A stretch of 13,574 nucleotides of DNA from JAXHUH01 sp034211175 (GTDB taxonomy: Bacteria; Actinomycetota; Acidimicrobiia; Acidimicrobiales; CAIXPF01), in the NCBI GenBank assembly GCA_034211175.1, contig JAXHUH010000142.1, positions 1 to 13,574 of the forward strand. The letters are read 5' to 3'. The translations under genes were made by a program, and so were the position numbers. Below are positions 1 to 6,259 of the stretch, in pieces (within the stretch, counting starts at the first letter, position 1; each line of letters starts with the position of its first letter). The notes below the pieces were generated by a model. That model was not told where the DNA came from, searched no databases, and saw only the letters and a list, made by a program, of their open reading frames with translations.

Positions 1-1311
1 GCCGTTGTCGGGGCGATCGACCGAGGAGGTGTCGGTCGTGTCGGGCTCGTCGGGCTCGTCGCCGTCGCCGTTGCCCGGCTCGCCCTCGTCGCCGCGCTCG
101 TCGTCGCCCTCCACCGTGGTACCGGTGCCGTCGCCGTCCTCGACCTCGCCGATGACGGTCGCGCCCGAGTTCCCGCTGCCGTCGTCGTACTTGGGCTCAC
201 CGCGCAGGTGGCGGTTGCCCTCGATGATGCCCCACTCGGGGCCCACCAGGTTGTTGTAGACGACCACGCCGTTGTCGACGAAGAGCTCGAACGGGTCGAA
301 GTCGGTGAGGATGGGGAGGCGCTCGATCGTGCGCATCTCCTCGAGGTCGACCACGATGACGCTGCCCATGCTCAGGTCGGGGACGTACGCGTAGCCGCCC
401 GACATCACCGGCGTGCCGTACTCGGCACCGGTCTCGTCGCTCTGGACGGCGCGGCCGATCTCCTCCGTGTCGCACGTGCCGCTGTCGAGGTCGGTCACGA
501 CGAGCGCGCCGAGCTCGGCCACGACCGACAGCACGACCCTGCGGTCGTCCTCGGCCGGTGAACCTCCGGTGAGCAGGGGCGCGCCCGGCTCCACGGGGGT
601 CTCGGTGAGGCAGAACTCGTCGCGGAGCTCGCCGCTGTCGTCGAGCTCGAAGACCGCACCGCCCGTGGCGTCGACGAGCGCGGGAAGGCCCGAGGCCACG
701 GCCGGGGCGATGTGGTGCCCGGCGTCGGTGACGCCGGTCGTGGTGCCCTCGCTGTCGGGGTCCACGCGGACGACGGAGCCCTCGGCGGGGTCCGCCAGCC
801 AGAGGTGGCCGTCGTCGTCGGCGGCGGCGCCGACCGAGCCCGGCGGGACGTCGGCGCGGACTTGCGCCTCGAGTGAGGTGGGGTCGAGCGAGGTCGCGGC
901 ACCGCCGACCGTGTCCACCAGCCACGGCTGGCCGCCGCCCTCGACGAGCTCGAGGTCGGCCGGGTTGCCGCTCGACGTCGTCTCGGCGGTCGTGTCGAGC
1001 AGCACGCCGTCGACCTTGCGGATCGATCCGGTCGCCTTGTCGAGCACGACGGCGCTCGGCCCGAGCTGCACGGCCTCGAGCGGGTCGCCGTCCTCGGCGA
1101 CCTCGACCCGGGCCGTGATCTCGGCCGTCACGGTGTTGACCTGGATCGCCTCACCCGTGGGTGGGTTGACGAGCCAGGACGTCCCGTCGCTCAGCGCGAG
1201 CTCCGCCGCCGCGTTCCCGGTCGCCTGGGCACCGATGGCCAGCAAGGCGACGACGACGCCTCCCAGCACGAATCGCTGCACCCACGCGAGTGGGGAGGGT
1301 TTCCGGTCCAT
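1..1311 (-). CDS. Membrane-anchored beta-propeller-like extracellular protein, N-terminal part (3' end outside window)
   Basis: The frame is open from an ATG at 1311-1309 to the window edge, giving 437 residues with no stop. The start is supported by a GGAGGG ribosome binding site (1317-1322) 5 nt upstream. Residues about 12-33 form one hydrophobic segment behind a basic start (MDRKPSPLAW), so the protein is a signal-anchored or secreted product. Residues about 38-370 are repeating blades of the kind 'G-x-LWLADPAEGSVVRVDP' and 'YAYVPDLSMGSVIVVDLE', which suggests a beta-propeller-like fold. From about residue 375 the chain becomes a Gly/Asp/Glu/Thr linker typical of a flexible spacer before further extracellular domains. 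The opening resembles large actinobacterial fibronectin-III/Ig-like proteins, often encoded beside MoxR/DUF58/transglutaminase genes. That assignment is from memory of the family and the decisive C-terminal domains are not visible. Only two cysteines were seen, both in the propeller part. Confidence 0.8.
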   Translation of the reverse strand, partial: MDRKPSPLAWVQRFVLGGVVVALLAIGAQATGNAAAELALSDGTSWLVNPPTGEAIQVNTVTAEITARVEVAEDGDPLEAVQLGPSAVVLDKATGSIRKVDGVLLDTTAETTSSGNPADLELVEGGGQPWLVDTVGGAATSLDPTSLEAQVRADVPPGSVGAAADDDGHLWLADPAEGSVVRVDPDSEGTTTGVTDAGHHIAPAVASGLPALVDATGGAVFELDDSGELRDEFCLTETPVEPGAPLLTGGSPAEDDRRVVLSVVAELGALVVTDLDSGTCDTEEIGRAVQSDETGAEYGTPVMSGGYAYVPDLSMGSVIVVDLEEMRTIERLPILTDFDPFELFVDNGVVVYNNLVGPEWGIIEGNRHLRGEPKYDDGSGNSGATVIGEVEDGDGTGTTVEGDDERGDEGEPGNGDGDEPDEPDTTDTSSVDRPDNG

Positions 1312-1812
1312 CAGTTCCCTCCATCGGAGGTGACCGCGTCGGCGGGGGCGCTCGTGCGGGGTCGGGAACGACCCCGGCACCACTGCCACCGCATCACGGA
1401 CTCCGCCATGTCACATCCCTGCGACCACCCGGCCACCCCGGGCGGTCGACGTGTCGACCGGACCCCGGCTTCGGGGCCCGTGATGTCGACGTCTCAGGCT
1501 ACTCCTCGGTTTGGTCGAACCCCGCGGGGTGGTTCCGATCGTCATGGGATCGTTCGATCGGAGGAGGACCTGCTCCCGTCGTCGTGGGGTGCCGGGGCCG
1601 CGGCGCTCATCCGACTCGATGAGGTGGAGTGGGCACGTTGCGTGATCCGCGCACGCGCGTGCAGCGCGCAATGGGTCACGATCCGGGCGGAGACGGGCCC
1701 GGTGCGGGTGAACGCTGGTAAGTCCAGGGGTCGCGGCTTCGGTTGTGACCGGTCTCACCCATACTGGGCGCGGCATCACGGGGGAACGTGGCGGAGCATC
1801 TGAGGCGGTCGG
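1312..1812. promoter_or_regulatory. Divergent intergenic region with clustered palindromes
   Basis: About 500 bases separate the divergent genes starting at 1311 (minus) and 1813 (plus), so both promoters should lie here. I found no convincing protein gene. The region holds several dyads: 8-bp arms CGGTCGAC/GTCGACCG with a 2-nt spacer (1443-1460), CCCCG/CGGGG around a GCTT loop (1463-1476), a perfect 12-bp palindrome ACCCCGCGGGGT (1519-1530), TCCGATCG/CGATCGGA arms 13 nt apart (1534-1562), and a perfect 12-bp palindrome GCACGCGCGTGC (1651-1662). They could be operators. I could not identify a clear -35/-10 pair. An ATACT motif at 1761-1765 is only a weak -10 candidate for the plus-strand gene. 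Confidence 0.4.
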
Positions 1813-3372
1813 ATGACGGTTGGGCGGAACAAGATCGTGGCGGTCCTCGGCGCGCTCGTGCTCGCGCTGACGGCGTGCGGGTCGGACGGCGAGCCGGGTG
1901 AGCCGGTCACGCTGGACGACCTGCTCGTCGAGGAGGACCCGATGACCGAGCTCGGCGCCGCCGTCGAGCCCGGCCCCACCGAGGCGGCGGAACCGACCTC
2001 GATGGCCGAGCTCGAGGCGGTGTGGGCCGACAACCGCGCCCGCACCGTCGAGCGGATCGAGGCCAACGGCTGGGGCGTTGACCCGGCCACCGGCGTCCTG
2101 TCCGGCCCCGGCGGCTTCACCGTCGACCTCGGCGCCTGCCCGCAGGACTGGGACCCGACCGCCGGGATCACCGCCGGGTCGATCTCGATCGGCCAGACCG
2201 TCCCGCTCACCGGTCCGGTCGCCGGCGCCGGCTACCTGTCGCGCTCGATGGAGGAGTACTACGCGCACGTCAACGAGCAGGGCGGCATCGGCGGCCGGGA
2301 GCTCCTGCTCACGGTGACCGACGACGAGTACGTGCCGGCCCGCACCGTCACCGCGGTCCGGGAGATGGTCGCCGCCGACCTCTTCGCCATCTCGATGCTC
2401 GGCAGCTCCAACGTGCTCGCCGTCTACGAGGACCTCAACCGGCGATGCATCCCGCAGCCGTTCGTGATCACCGGCCACCCGGCCTGGGGTGATCCGCTCG
2501 GCCACCCGTGGACCACCCCGAGCATGCTCCCGTACTCGACCGAGGCGCTCCTGTGGGCGAACTGGATCGTCGAGCAACTCGACCCCGGCCTCACCGTCGG
2601 TGCCGTCGTGATGGACAACGAGATGGGGAGGGCGTACGAGGCGACGGTGCGCGACTACGCGGCGAGCGCCGACGGCGCGTTCGAGTTCGTCTCCGAGCGC
2701 CACGACGCCGCCGCCGGCTCACCGGTCGGGGACGCCGTGGCCGCGGTCGCCGCCCACGAGCCCGATGTCCTCCTCGCCATGACCACGGGGGACTTCTGCC
2801 CCGCCGTGCTCGACGCCGCAGCCGCGCAGGGCCTCGTCGTCGGCGACGGTCTCGACGCCGGCTTCGTCGTCGGCACCTGCAAGGACGTCGAGCGGTACAT
2901 GACCCCCGACGGCTCCCCGGGCGCCGGCGACGGGTGGCTCGTGGCCGGCGGCGGCATCCGCCAGCTGTCCCAGCCCGACTTCGCGGGCTCGGTGTTCGGC
3001 CGGTTCATCGGGTCGCTCCTCGACGACGCCGGGCTCGACCACACCACCCACGTCGAGCTGGGCAACGGCTTCTTCTACGCCTGGGCCTGGGTCGAGGCGT
3101 TGCGCATCGCCGACGAGCTCGAGGGCGGCCTCACCCGTCCCAACCTGCTGCTCGCCCTGCGGGCGATGGACCTCGAGCACCCGATGCTGCTGCACGGCAT
3201 CTCGTTCTCGATGGACGGCAACAGCGACGTGTTCCCGGTCGAGGGCTCGGGCTTCTCCGTGTTCGAGGCCGGCCCCGGCGAGCCCGGCTGGCGTCAGCTC
3301 GGTGGGGTCATCGACCTCGACGGCACGACCCGACGGTGCGCGTACGACCCGGTGACCGGCCTCTGCGGGTGA
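1813..3372 (+). CDS. ABC transporter substrate-binding lipoprotein, branched-chain amino acid receptor family (Peripla_BP_6-like)
   Basis: The 519-residue product starts at ATG 1813 with GAGG (1802-1805) 7 nt upstream. A basic n-region, a hydrophobic core and the lipobox LTAC (residues 19-22) mark an exported lipoprotein anchored at Cys22. Residues about 123-490 look like a type I periplasmic binding protein: the opening 'SISIGQTVPLTGP', then 'HVNEQGGIGGRELLLTVTDDE', then 'AISMLGSSNVLAVYEDLNR'. The family binds small solutes such as amino acids, amides or aromatic acids and hands them to an ABC permease. The ligand cannot be read from the sequence. Between the lipid anchor and the domain lies an unusual acidic spacer of about 100 residues, followed by 'DLGACPQDW'. 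No permease or ATPase gene is in the window, so the receptor is an orphan here or serves a system encoded elsewhere. Cysteines at 109, 212 and near the C-terminus could form disulfides. Confidence 0.88.
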   Translation: MTVGRNKIVAVLGALVLALTACGSDGEPGEPVTLDDLLVEEDPMTELGAAVEPGPTEAAEPTSMAELEAVWADNRARTVERIEANGWGVDPATGVLSGPGGFTVDLGACPQDWDPTAGITAGSISIGQTVPLTGPVAGAGYLSRSMEEYYAHVNEQGGIGGRELLLTVTDDEYVPARTVTAVREMVAADLFAISMLGSSNVLAVYEDLNRRCIPQPFVITGHPAWGDPLGHPWTTPSMLPYSTEALLWANWIVEQLDPGLTVGAVVMDNEMGRAYEATVRDYAASADGAFEFVSERHDAAAGSPVGDAVAAVAAHEPDVLLAMTTGDFCPAVLDAAAAQGLVVGDGLDAGFVVGTCKDVERYMTPDGSPGAGDGWLVAGGGIRQLSQPDFAGSVFGRFIGSLLDDAGLDHTTHVELGNGFFYAWAWVEALRIADELEGGLTRPNLLLALRAMDLEHPMLLHGISFSMDGNSDVFPVEGSGFSVFEAGPGEPGWRQLGGVIDLDGTTRRCAYDPVTGLCG

Positions 3373-3377
3373 GCCTG

Positions 3378-3410
3378 GCCCACCTTCGGCGCAGGGCGCC
3401 TCCGGTGGGC
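3378..3410. terminator. Hairpin 1 of a tandem pair between convergent genes
   Basis: Arms GCCCACC (3378-3384) and GGTGGGC (3404-3410) enclose a 3x3 internal loop, then a 5-bp inner stem GGCGC/GCGCC (3388-3392/3396-3400) with an AGG loop. It begins 5 nt after the stop of the plus-strand lipoprotein gene. Its position between convergent genes fits a bidirectional terminator. There is no T-run, which is common in GC-rich actinobacteria, but the lack leaves the role unproven. Confidence 0.55.
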
Positions 3411-3413
3411 TCG

Positions 3414-3444
3414 GCCCATCTCGGCGCTGGGCGCCTCGATGGGC
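3414..3444. terminator. Hairpin 2 of the tandem pair, with a compensatory base change
   Basis: Arms GCCCATC (3414-3420) and GATGGGC (3438-3444) enclose a 2x2 internal loop and the same inner stem GGCGC/GCGCC (3423-3427/3431-3435) with a TGG loop. Relative to hairpin 1, one outer stem pair changes from C-G to T-A on both sides, so pairing is kept. The two hairpins are separated by only 3 nt. They may terminate both the 1813-3372 and the 3502-4977 transcripts, or be copies of a dispersed palindromic repeat. Confidence 0.55.
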
Positions 3445-3501
3445 ACGCGCGCGGTCGGCCGTCGCTGAGAATCCTCTCCTGCCGGCGCGCTGGGTGGGGT
3501 C

Positions 3502-4977
3502 TCAGGTGGGGTTGGCGGTGCCGTCGGCGGAGACGTGGATCGTCGTGCCGACCGACTCCGTCGCCATCAGGGAGGCCATGAACCCGGCGTCGCCCGATGA
3601 CGCCAGTGCGCGGCGACCATCGGCGGTGAGCGCGGTGACCAGCGCGGTGCGGGGCCCGTCGTGGTCGTGCATGACGGTGTACGCCTCGAGGGTGGCCTCG
3701 CCGTCGTGGTCGGGGGCGGTCTCCCGCGAGCCGAGCGCGTCGACCGCGTCCTGGCAGTCCTCGTGGGCGAACGGCCGGGTCGGGGGCTCGGTCGAGTAGA
3801 GGCCGATGGCGTGCTTGGTGACGTAGCCGCCGTTGGCCGTCTGGAGCCCGACCTCGCCCGGGTGCTCGCGCAGCGTCGCCACCAGCGAGGCGATGCCGTG
3901 CATGACGTAGTTGTTGAGCGGCCCGCCGGCGAAGGTGAGCCCGCCCGTCTGGGTGAGCTGGCGGTCGAGGCCCAGGCCGAGCTCGGCCGCCGCGATCTGC
4001 ACGGCGGAGGGGAAGCAGCTGTAGAGATCGACGTGGGCGACGTCGTCGACGCCGATGCCGGCGAGCTCGAACGCCTTCGCCCCCGCGGTGCGGATCGCCG
4101 GCGAGGAGTGGAGGTCGAGGCGCTCGGAGAACAGGGGCGTGTCGTGGGCGTCGGTCCCGGCCCACGGGAACACCCACCGCTCCCGGGGAACCCCGGCGGC
4201 CGCGGCGGCCCCGGCCGAGCACACGATGACGGCCGCTGCCTGGTCGAGGTACCAGTTCGAGTTCATGGCCTTCGTGTACGGGAACCCGACCATCCGGTTC
4301 GACCGTGACGGCGTGGCGATCTCGGCGGCCGTCATCGGCGTGCGCGACCACGCATAGGGGTTGGCGACGGCGACCCGGTTGAACCCGGCCCACAGCTGCG
4401 ACACCCGCTCGAGGTGGCCCTCGATCGTCTCGCCCCGGGCGTGGCGGATCGCCGACTCGAACAGCGGGTAGATGTTGATCGGCATCTCGAAGCCCCGGGA
4501 GCGCTCGAGGTCGCTCGACATCGGCACCTCGGCGCCGAGCAGCGGGGCCTTCGGGGTGTCGTCGTCGTGGGTGGTGGGGATCGTCACCCCGGCGGCCCGG
4601 GCGGCGCGCCGGCTGTGGATCGCCTCGGCGCCGCACAGCACCACGACGTCGCGCTCGCCGGCCGCGATCGACGTCGCCGCCTTGTTGAGCAGGCTCTGGG
4701 GGCTGTTGCCCCCGTTGGGGCTCAGCGCCGTGTGGCGCAACGACGCCCCCAGCCGCTCGCCGATCAGCGCACCGGGGTCGTGGTAGGGCCAGGCGCCCTG
4801 GACGACCCACACCGCGTCCGCGCTCTTCGCGAGACCGGGCGCGCCCGCGTCCTCCGCGGCGCGCACGACGACGTCGGTCATCATCGCCAGCGGCTCGACC
4901 GCATCGGCCGGGTCGTCGGCGCGCTGGACGAGCTGGCCGACGCCGACGACGACGGGGGTGCGGGGATCGAGCTCCAT
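3502..4977 (-). CDS. Thiolase-like protein, TLP1 type (annotated in relatives as acetyl-CoA acetyltransferase)
   Basis: The product has 491 residues. ATG 4977 has an AGGAG site (4986-4990) 8 nt upstream. The N-terminus 'TPVVVGVGQLVQR', the 'DLYSCFPSAVQIAAAELG' segment (from residue 317), 'GGPLNNYVMHG' (361-371) and 'NGGYVTKHAIGLYST' (382-396) place it in the SCP2-thiolase/thiolase-like group. Residues about 405-485 ('LEAYTVMHDHDGPRTALVTAL...') match the extra C-terminal domain of mycobacterial type 1 thiolase-like proteins. At the place where true thiolases carry the nucleophilic Cys, this protein reads 'NGGNSPQSLLNKA' (88-100), so the canonical acyl-accepting Cys appears missing. Classical thiolase activity is therefore doubtful, and binding or modifying a CoA ester is more likely. 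It lies downstream of the LLM oxidoreductase gene on the same strand with a 118-bp gap, so the two may share a lipid-degradation role. Confidence 0.87.
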   Translation of the reverse strand: MELDPRTPVVVGVGQLVQRADDPADAVEPLAMMTDVVVRAAEDAGAPGLAKSADAVWVVQGAWPYHDPGALIGERLGASLRHTALSPNGGNSPQSLLNKAATSIAAGERDVVVLCGAEAIHSRRAARAAGVTIPTTHDDDTPKAPLLGAEVPMSSDLERSRGFEMPINIYPLFESAIRHARGETIEGHLERVSQLWAGFNRVAVANPYAWSRTPMTAAEIATPSRSNRMVGFPYTKAMNSNWYLDQAAAVIVCSAGAAAAAGVPRERWVFPWAGTDAHDTPLFSERLDLHSSPAIRTAGAKAFELAGIGVDDVAHVDLYSCFPSAVQIAAAELGLGLDRQLTQTGGLTFAGGPLNNYVMHGIASLVATLREHPGEVGLQTANGGYVTKHAIGLYSTEPPTRPFAHEDCQDAVDALGSRETAPDHDGEATLEAYTVMHDHDGPRTALVTALTADGRRALASSGDAGFMASLMATESVGTTIHVSADGTANPT

Positions 4978-5095
4978 GGGGTCGGCTCCTGGTGGTCGGT
5001 GGGTCGAAGGGTCCGGGTGGTGGGGGTGCGCCAGAGGGGTGGCGCCGGGCCGGTGGGTCAGTCAGACGGTGTCGGGCCCGACCGGCCGGTGGTGC
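4978..5095 (-). terminator. Gap between two same-strand genes, with possible weak hairpins
   Basis: This 118-bp spacer follows the oxidoreductase stop and precedes the thiolase-like gene. It contains a perfect 12-bp palindrome GTCGGGCCCGAC (5071-5082), the abutting palindrome ACCGGCCGGT (5081-5090), and a 6-bp stem GCGCCA/TGGCGC with a 6-nt loop (5028-5045). These could be a weak terminator or attenuating structure. No T-run follows. Whether the two genes are one operon cannot be decided from sequence alone. Confidence 0.3.
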
Positions 5096-6112
5096 TCACA
5101 GGCAGAGCTCGGCCATGAGGCGCAGCGTCGAGGGTGGGCCGGACACCATCAGCGAGGTGACGACCGATTCCTCCCACGCGGCCAGATCGTCGCGGATCTT
5201 GTCGGCGGGCCCGACGAGCGCCACCTTCTCGACCAGCTCGGTCGGCACCGCGGCCACGGCGTCGTCCTTGCGGCCGCCGAGGTAGTGGTCCTGGATGGTG
5301 GCGCACTCGGCCTCGTAGCCCATGCGGGCGAAGACCTCGTAGTGGAAGTTGGCGCCCCGCGCCCCCATGCCGCCGATGTACAGGGCCAGCATCGGCCGGA
5401 CCCGGTCGGCGGCCCGCTCGATGTCGTCGCCGACGACCACCGAGACCGGGCAGGTCACCTCGAAGTCCGGCTTCGGCCCGCTCCGGGCGAACCCCTCGCC
5501 CAGGGCCTTGCGGTAGAACGCGTCGTCGTCGGGCGCGAAGAACAGGGGCAGCCAGCCATCGGCGATCTCGGCGGCGAGCGCGACGTTCTTCGGCCCCTCG
5601 GCCGCCAGGTGGATCGGCAGGTCGGCCCGGAGGGGGTGCACGGTGGAGCGCAGCGCCTTGCCGAGCCCCGCGCCGCCGGGGTGGGGCAGCGTGTAGAAGT
5701 CGCCGTCGTGGGTGACCGGGGCCTCCCGGGCGAGTACGTCGCGGATGATGGCGATGTACTCGCGGGTCCGGGCGAGGGGCCGCGGGTAGGGCTGGCCGTA
5801 CCAGCCCTCGACGACCTGGGGGCCGGAGGCGCCGAGGCCGAGGACGAACCGGCCGCCCGAGAGGTGGTCGAGCGTGAGCGCGGCCATGGCCGTCGCGGTC
5901 GGCGTGCGGGCCGACATCTGGATGATCGACGTGCCGAGGCGGATCCGCTCGGTCCGTGAACCCCACCACGCCAGCGGCGTGAGGGCGTCGGACCCGTAGG
6001 CCTCGGCCGTCCAGAACGAGTCGTACCCGAGGCGCTCGGCCTCGAGCAGTCCGTCGAGCGCTCCGTCGGGCGGACCGGCGGACCAGTACCCGGCTCCGGT
6101 GGCGAGCTTCAT
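5096..6112 (-). CDS. F420-dependent LLM-class oxidoreductase, Rv3520c family
   Basis: The 338-residue product is a luciferase-like TIM-barrel flavin/F420 oxidoreductase. Its length is normal for the family. Recognisable segments are 'LGYDSFWTAEAYGSDALTPLAW' in two parts (28-49), 'RIRLGTSIIQMSARTPTATA' (56-75), 'LDHLSGGRFVLGLGASGPQV' (81-100) with the following 'VEGWYGQPYPRPLARTREY', and 'AAEGPKNVALAAEIADGWLP' (180-199). The 'GASGPQVVEGWYG' stretch and the following block closely resemble the mycobacterial Rv3520c subfamily. These enzymes use deazaflavin F420, and the substrate is unknown. The start ATG at 6112 fits the family N-terminus MKLxxGxGYW, but the ribosome binding site is weak. The TLP1-type neighbour downstream suggests a role in fatty acid, sterol or CoA-ester catabolism, which is inference. 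A palindromic motif at 6157-6178 lies 45 bp upstream and could be an operator. Confidence 0.9.
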   Translation of the reverse strand: MKLATGAGYWSAGPPDGALDGLLEAERLGYDSFWTAEAYGSDALTPLAWWGSRTERIRLGTSIIQMSARTPTATAMAALTLDHLSGGRFVLGLGASGPQVVEGWYGQPYPRPLARTREYIAIIRDVLAREAPVTHDGDFYTLPHPGGAGLGKALRSTVHPLRADLPIHLAAEGPKNVALAAEIADGWLPLFFAPDDDAFYRKALGEGFARSGPKPDFEVTCPVSVVVGDDIERAADRVRPMLALYIGGMGARGANFHYEVFARMGYEAECATIQDHYLGGRKDDAVAAVPTELVEKVALVGPADKIRDDLAAWEESVVTSLMVSGPPSTLRLMAELCL

Positions 6113-6156
6113 GGCGGCCGACGTTACCGGTCGGTCGTCCGCGCGGGCAGATCCAC

Positions 6157-6178
6157 TCCGAGCGATCGTTCGATCGGA
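6157..6178. promoter_or_regulatory. Candidate operator upstream of the LLM oxidoreductase gene
   Basis: A 22-bp imperfect palindrome runs from TCCGA (6157-6161) to TCGGA (6174-6178). Nine of eleven base pairs are symmetric, and the core is CGATCGTTCGATCG (6163-6176). It lies 45 bp upstream of the start at 6112, a promoter-proximal position. Dyads built from TCG/CGA steps are typical of TetR-family operators. No regulator gene is present in the window. The 15-mer from 6164 to 6178 recurs exactly at 1548-1562. Confidence 0.4.
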
Positions 6179-6226
6179 CTCGGCCGGGTCGTGGGTATCG
6201 ATCGGGGGTCGTGGCCGCCGGGCGGG

Positions 6227-6255
6227 CCGGGCACCGGACGCGGGCCGGTGCCCGG
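6227..6255 (-). terminator. Strong hairpin just after the GGDEF/EAL gene
   Basis: Arms CCGGGCACCGG (6227-6237) and CCGGTGCCCGG (6245-6255) form a perfect 11-bp stem with a 7-nt loop. It begins 4 nt beyond the stop codon (6260-6262) of the minus-strand gene, the expected place for an intrinsic terminator. No T-run follows, as is often the case in GC-rich actinobacteria. Confidence 0.68.
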
Positions 6256-6259
6256 GGTG

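Noticed and set aside
1330..1803. A 157-codon plus-strand frame in the palindrome-rich intergenic region
   Set aside because: The product is a mix of Arg, His and Pro without a motif. There is no ribosome binding site, and overlap with the regulatory dyads makes a gene unlikely.
1411..2703. A 430-codon minus-strand frame over the lipoprotein gene and intergenic region
   Set aside because: It is antisense to a convincing lipoprotein gene, and the translation has no recognisable motif.
3308..4810. A 500-codon minus-strand frame overlapping the thiolase-like gene
   Set aside because: It is another frame of the same strand with an Arg/Pro-rich product. The thiolase-like frame has family motifs and a good ribosome binding site.
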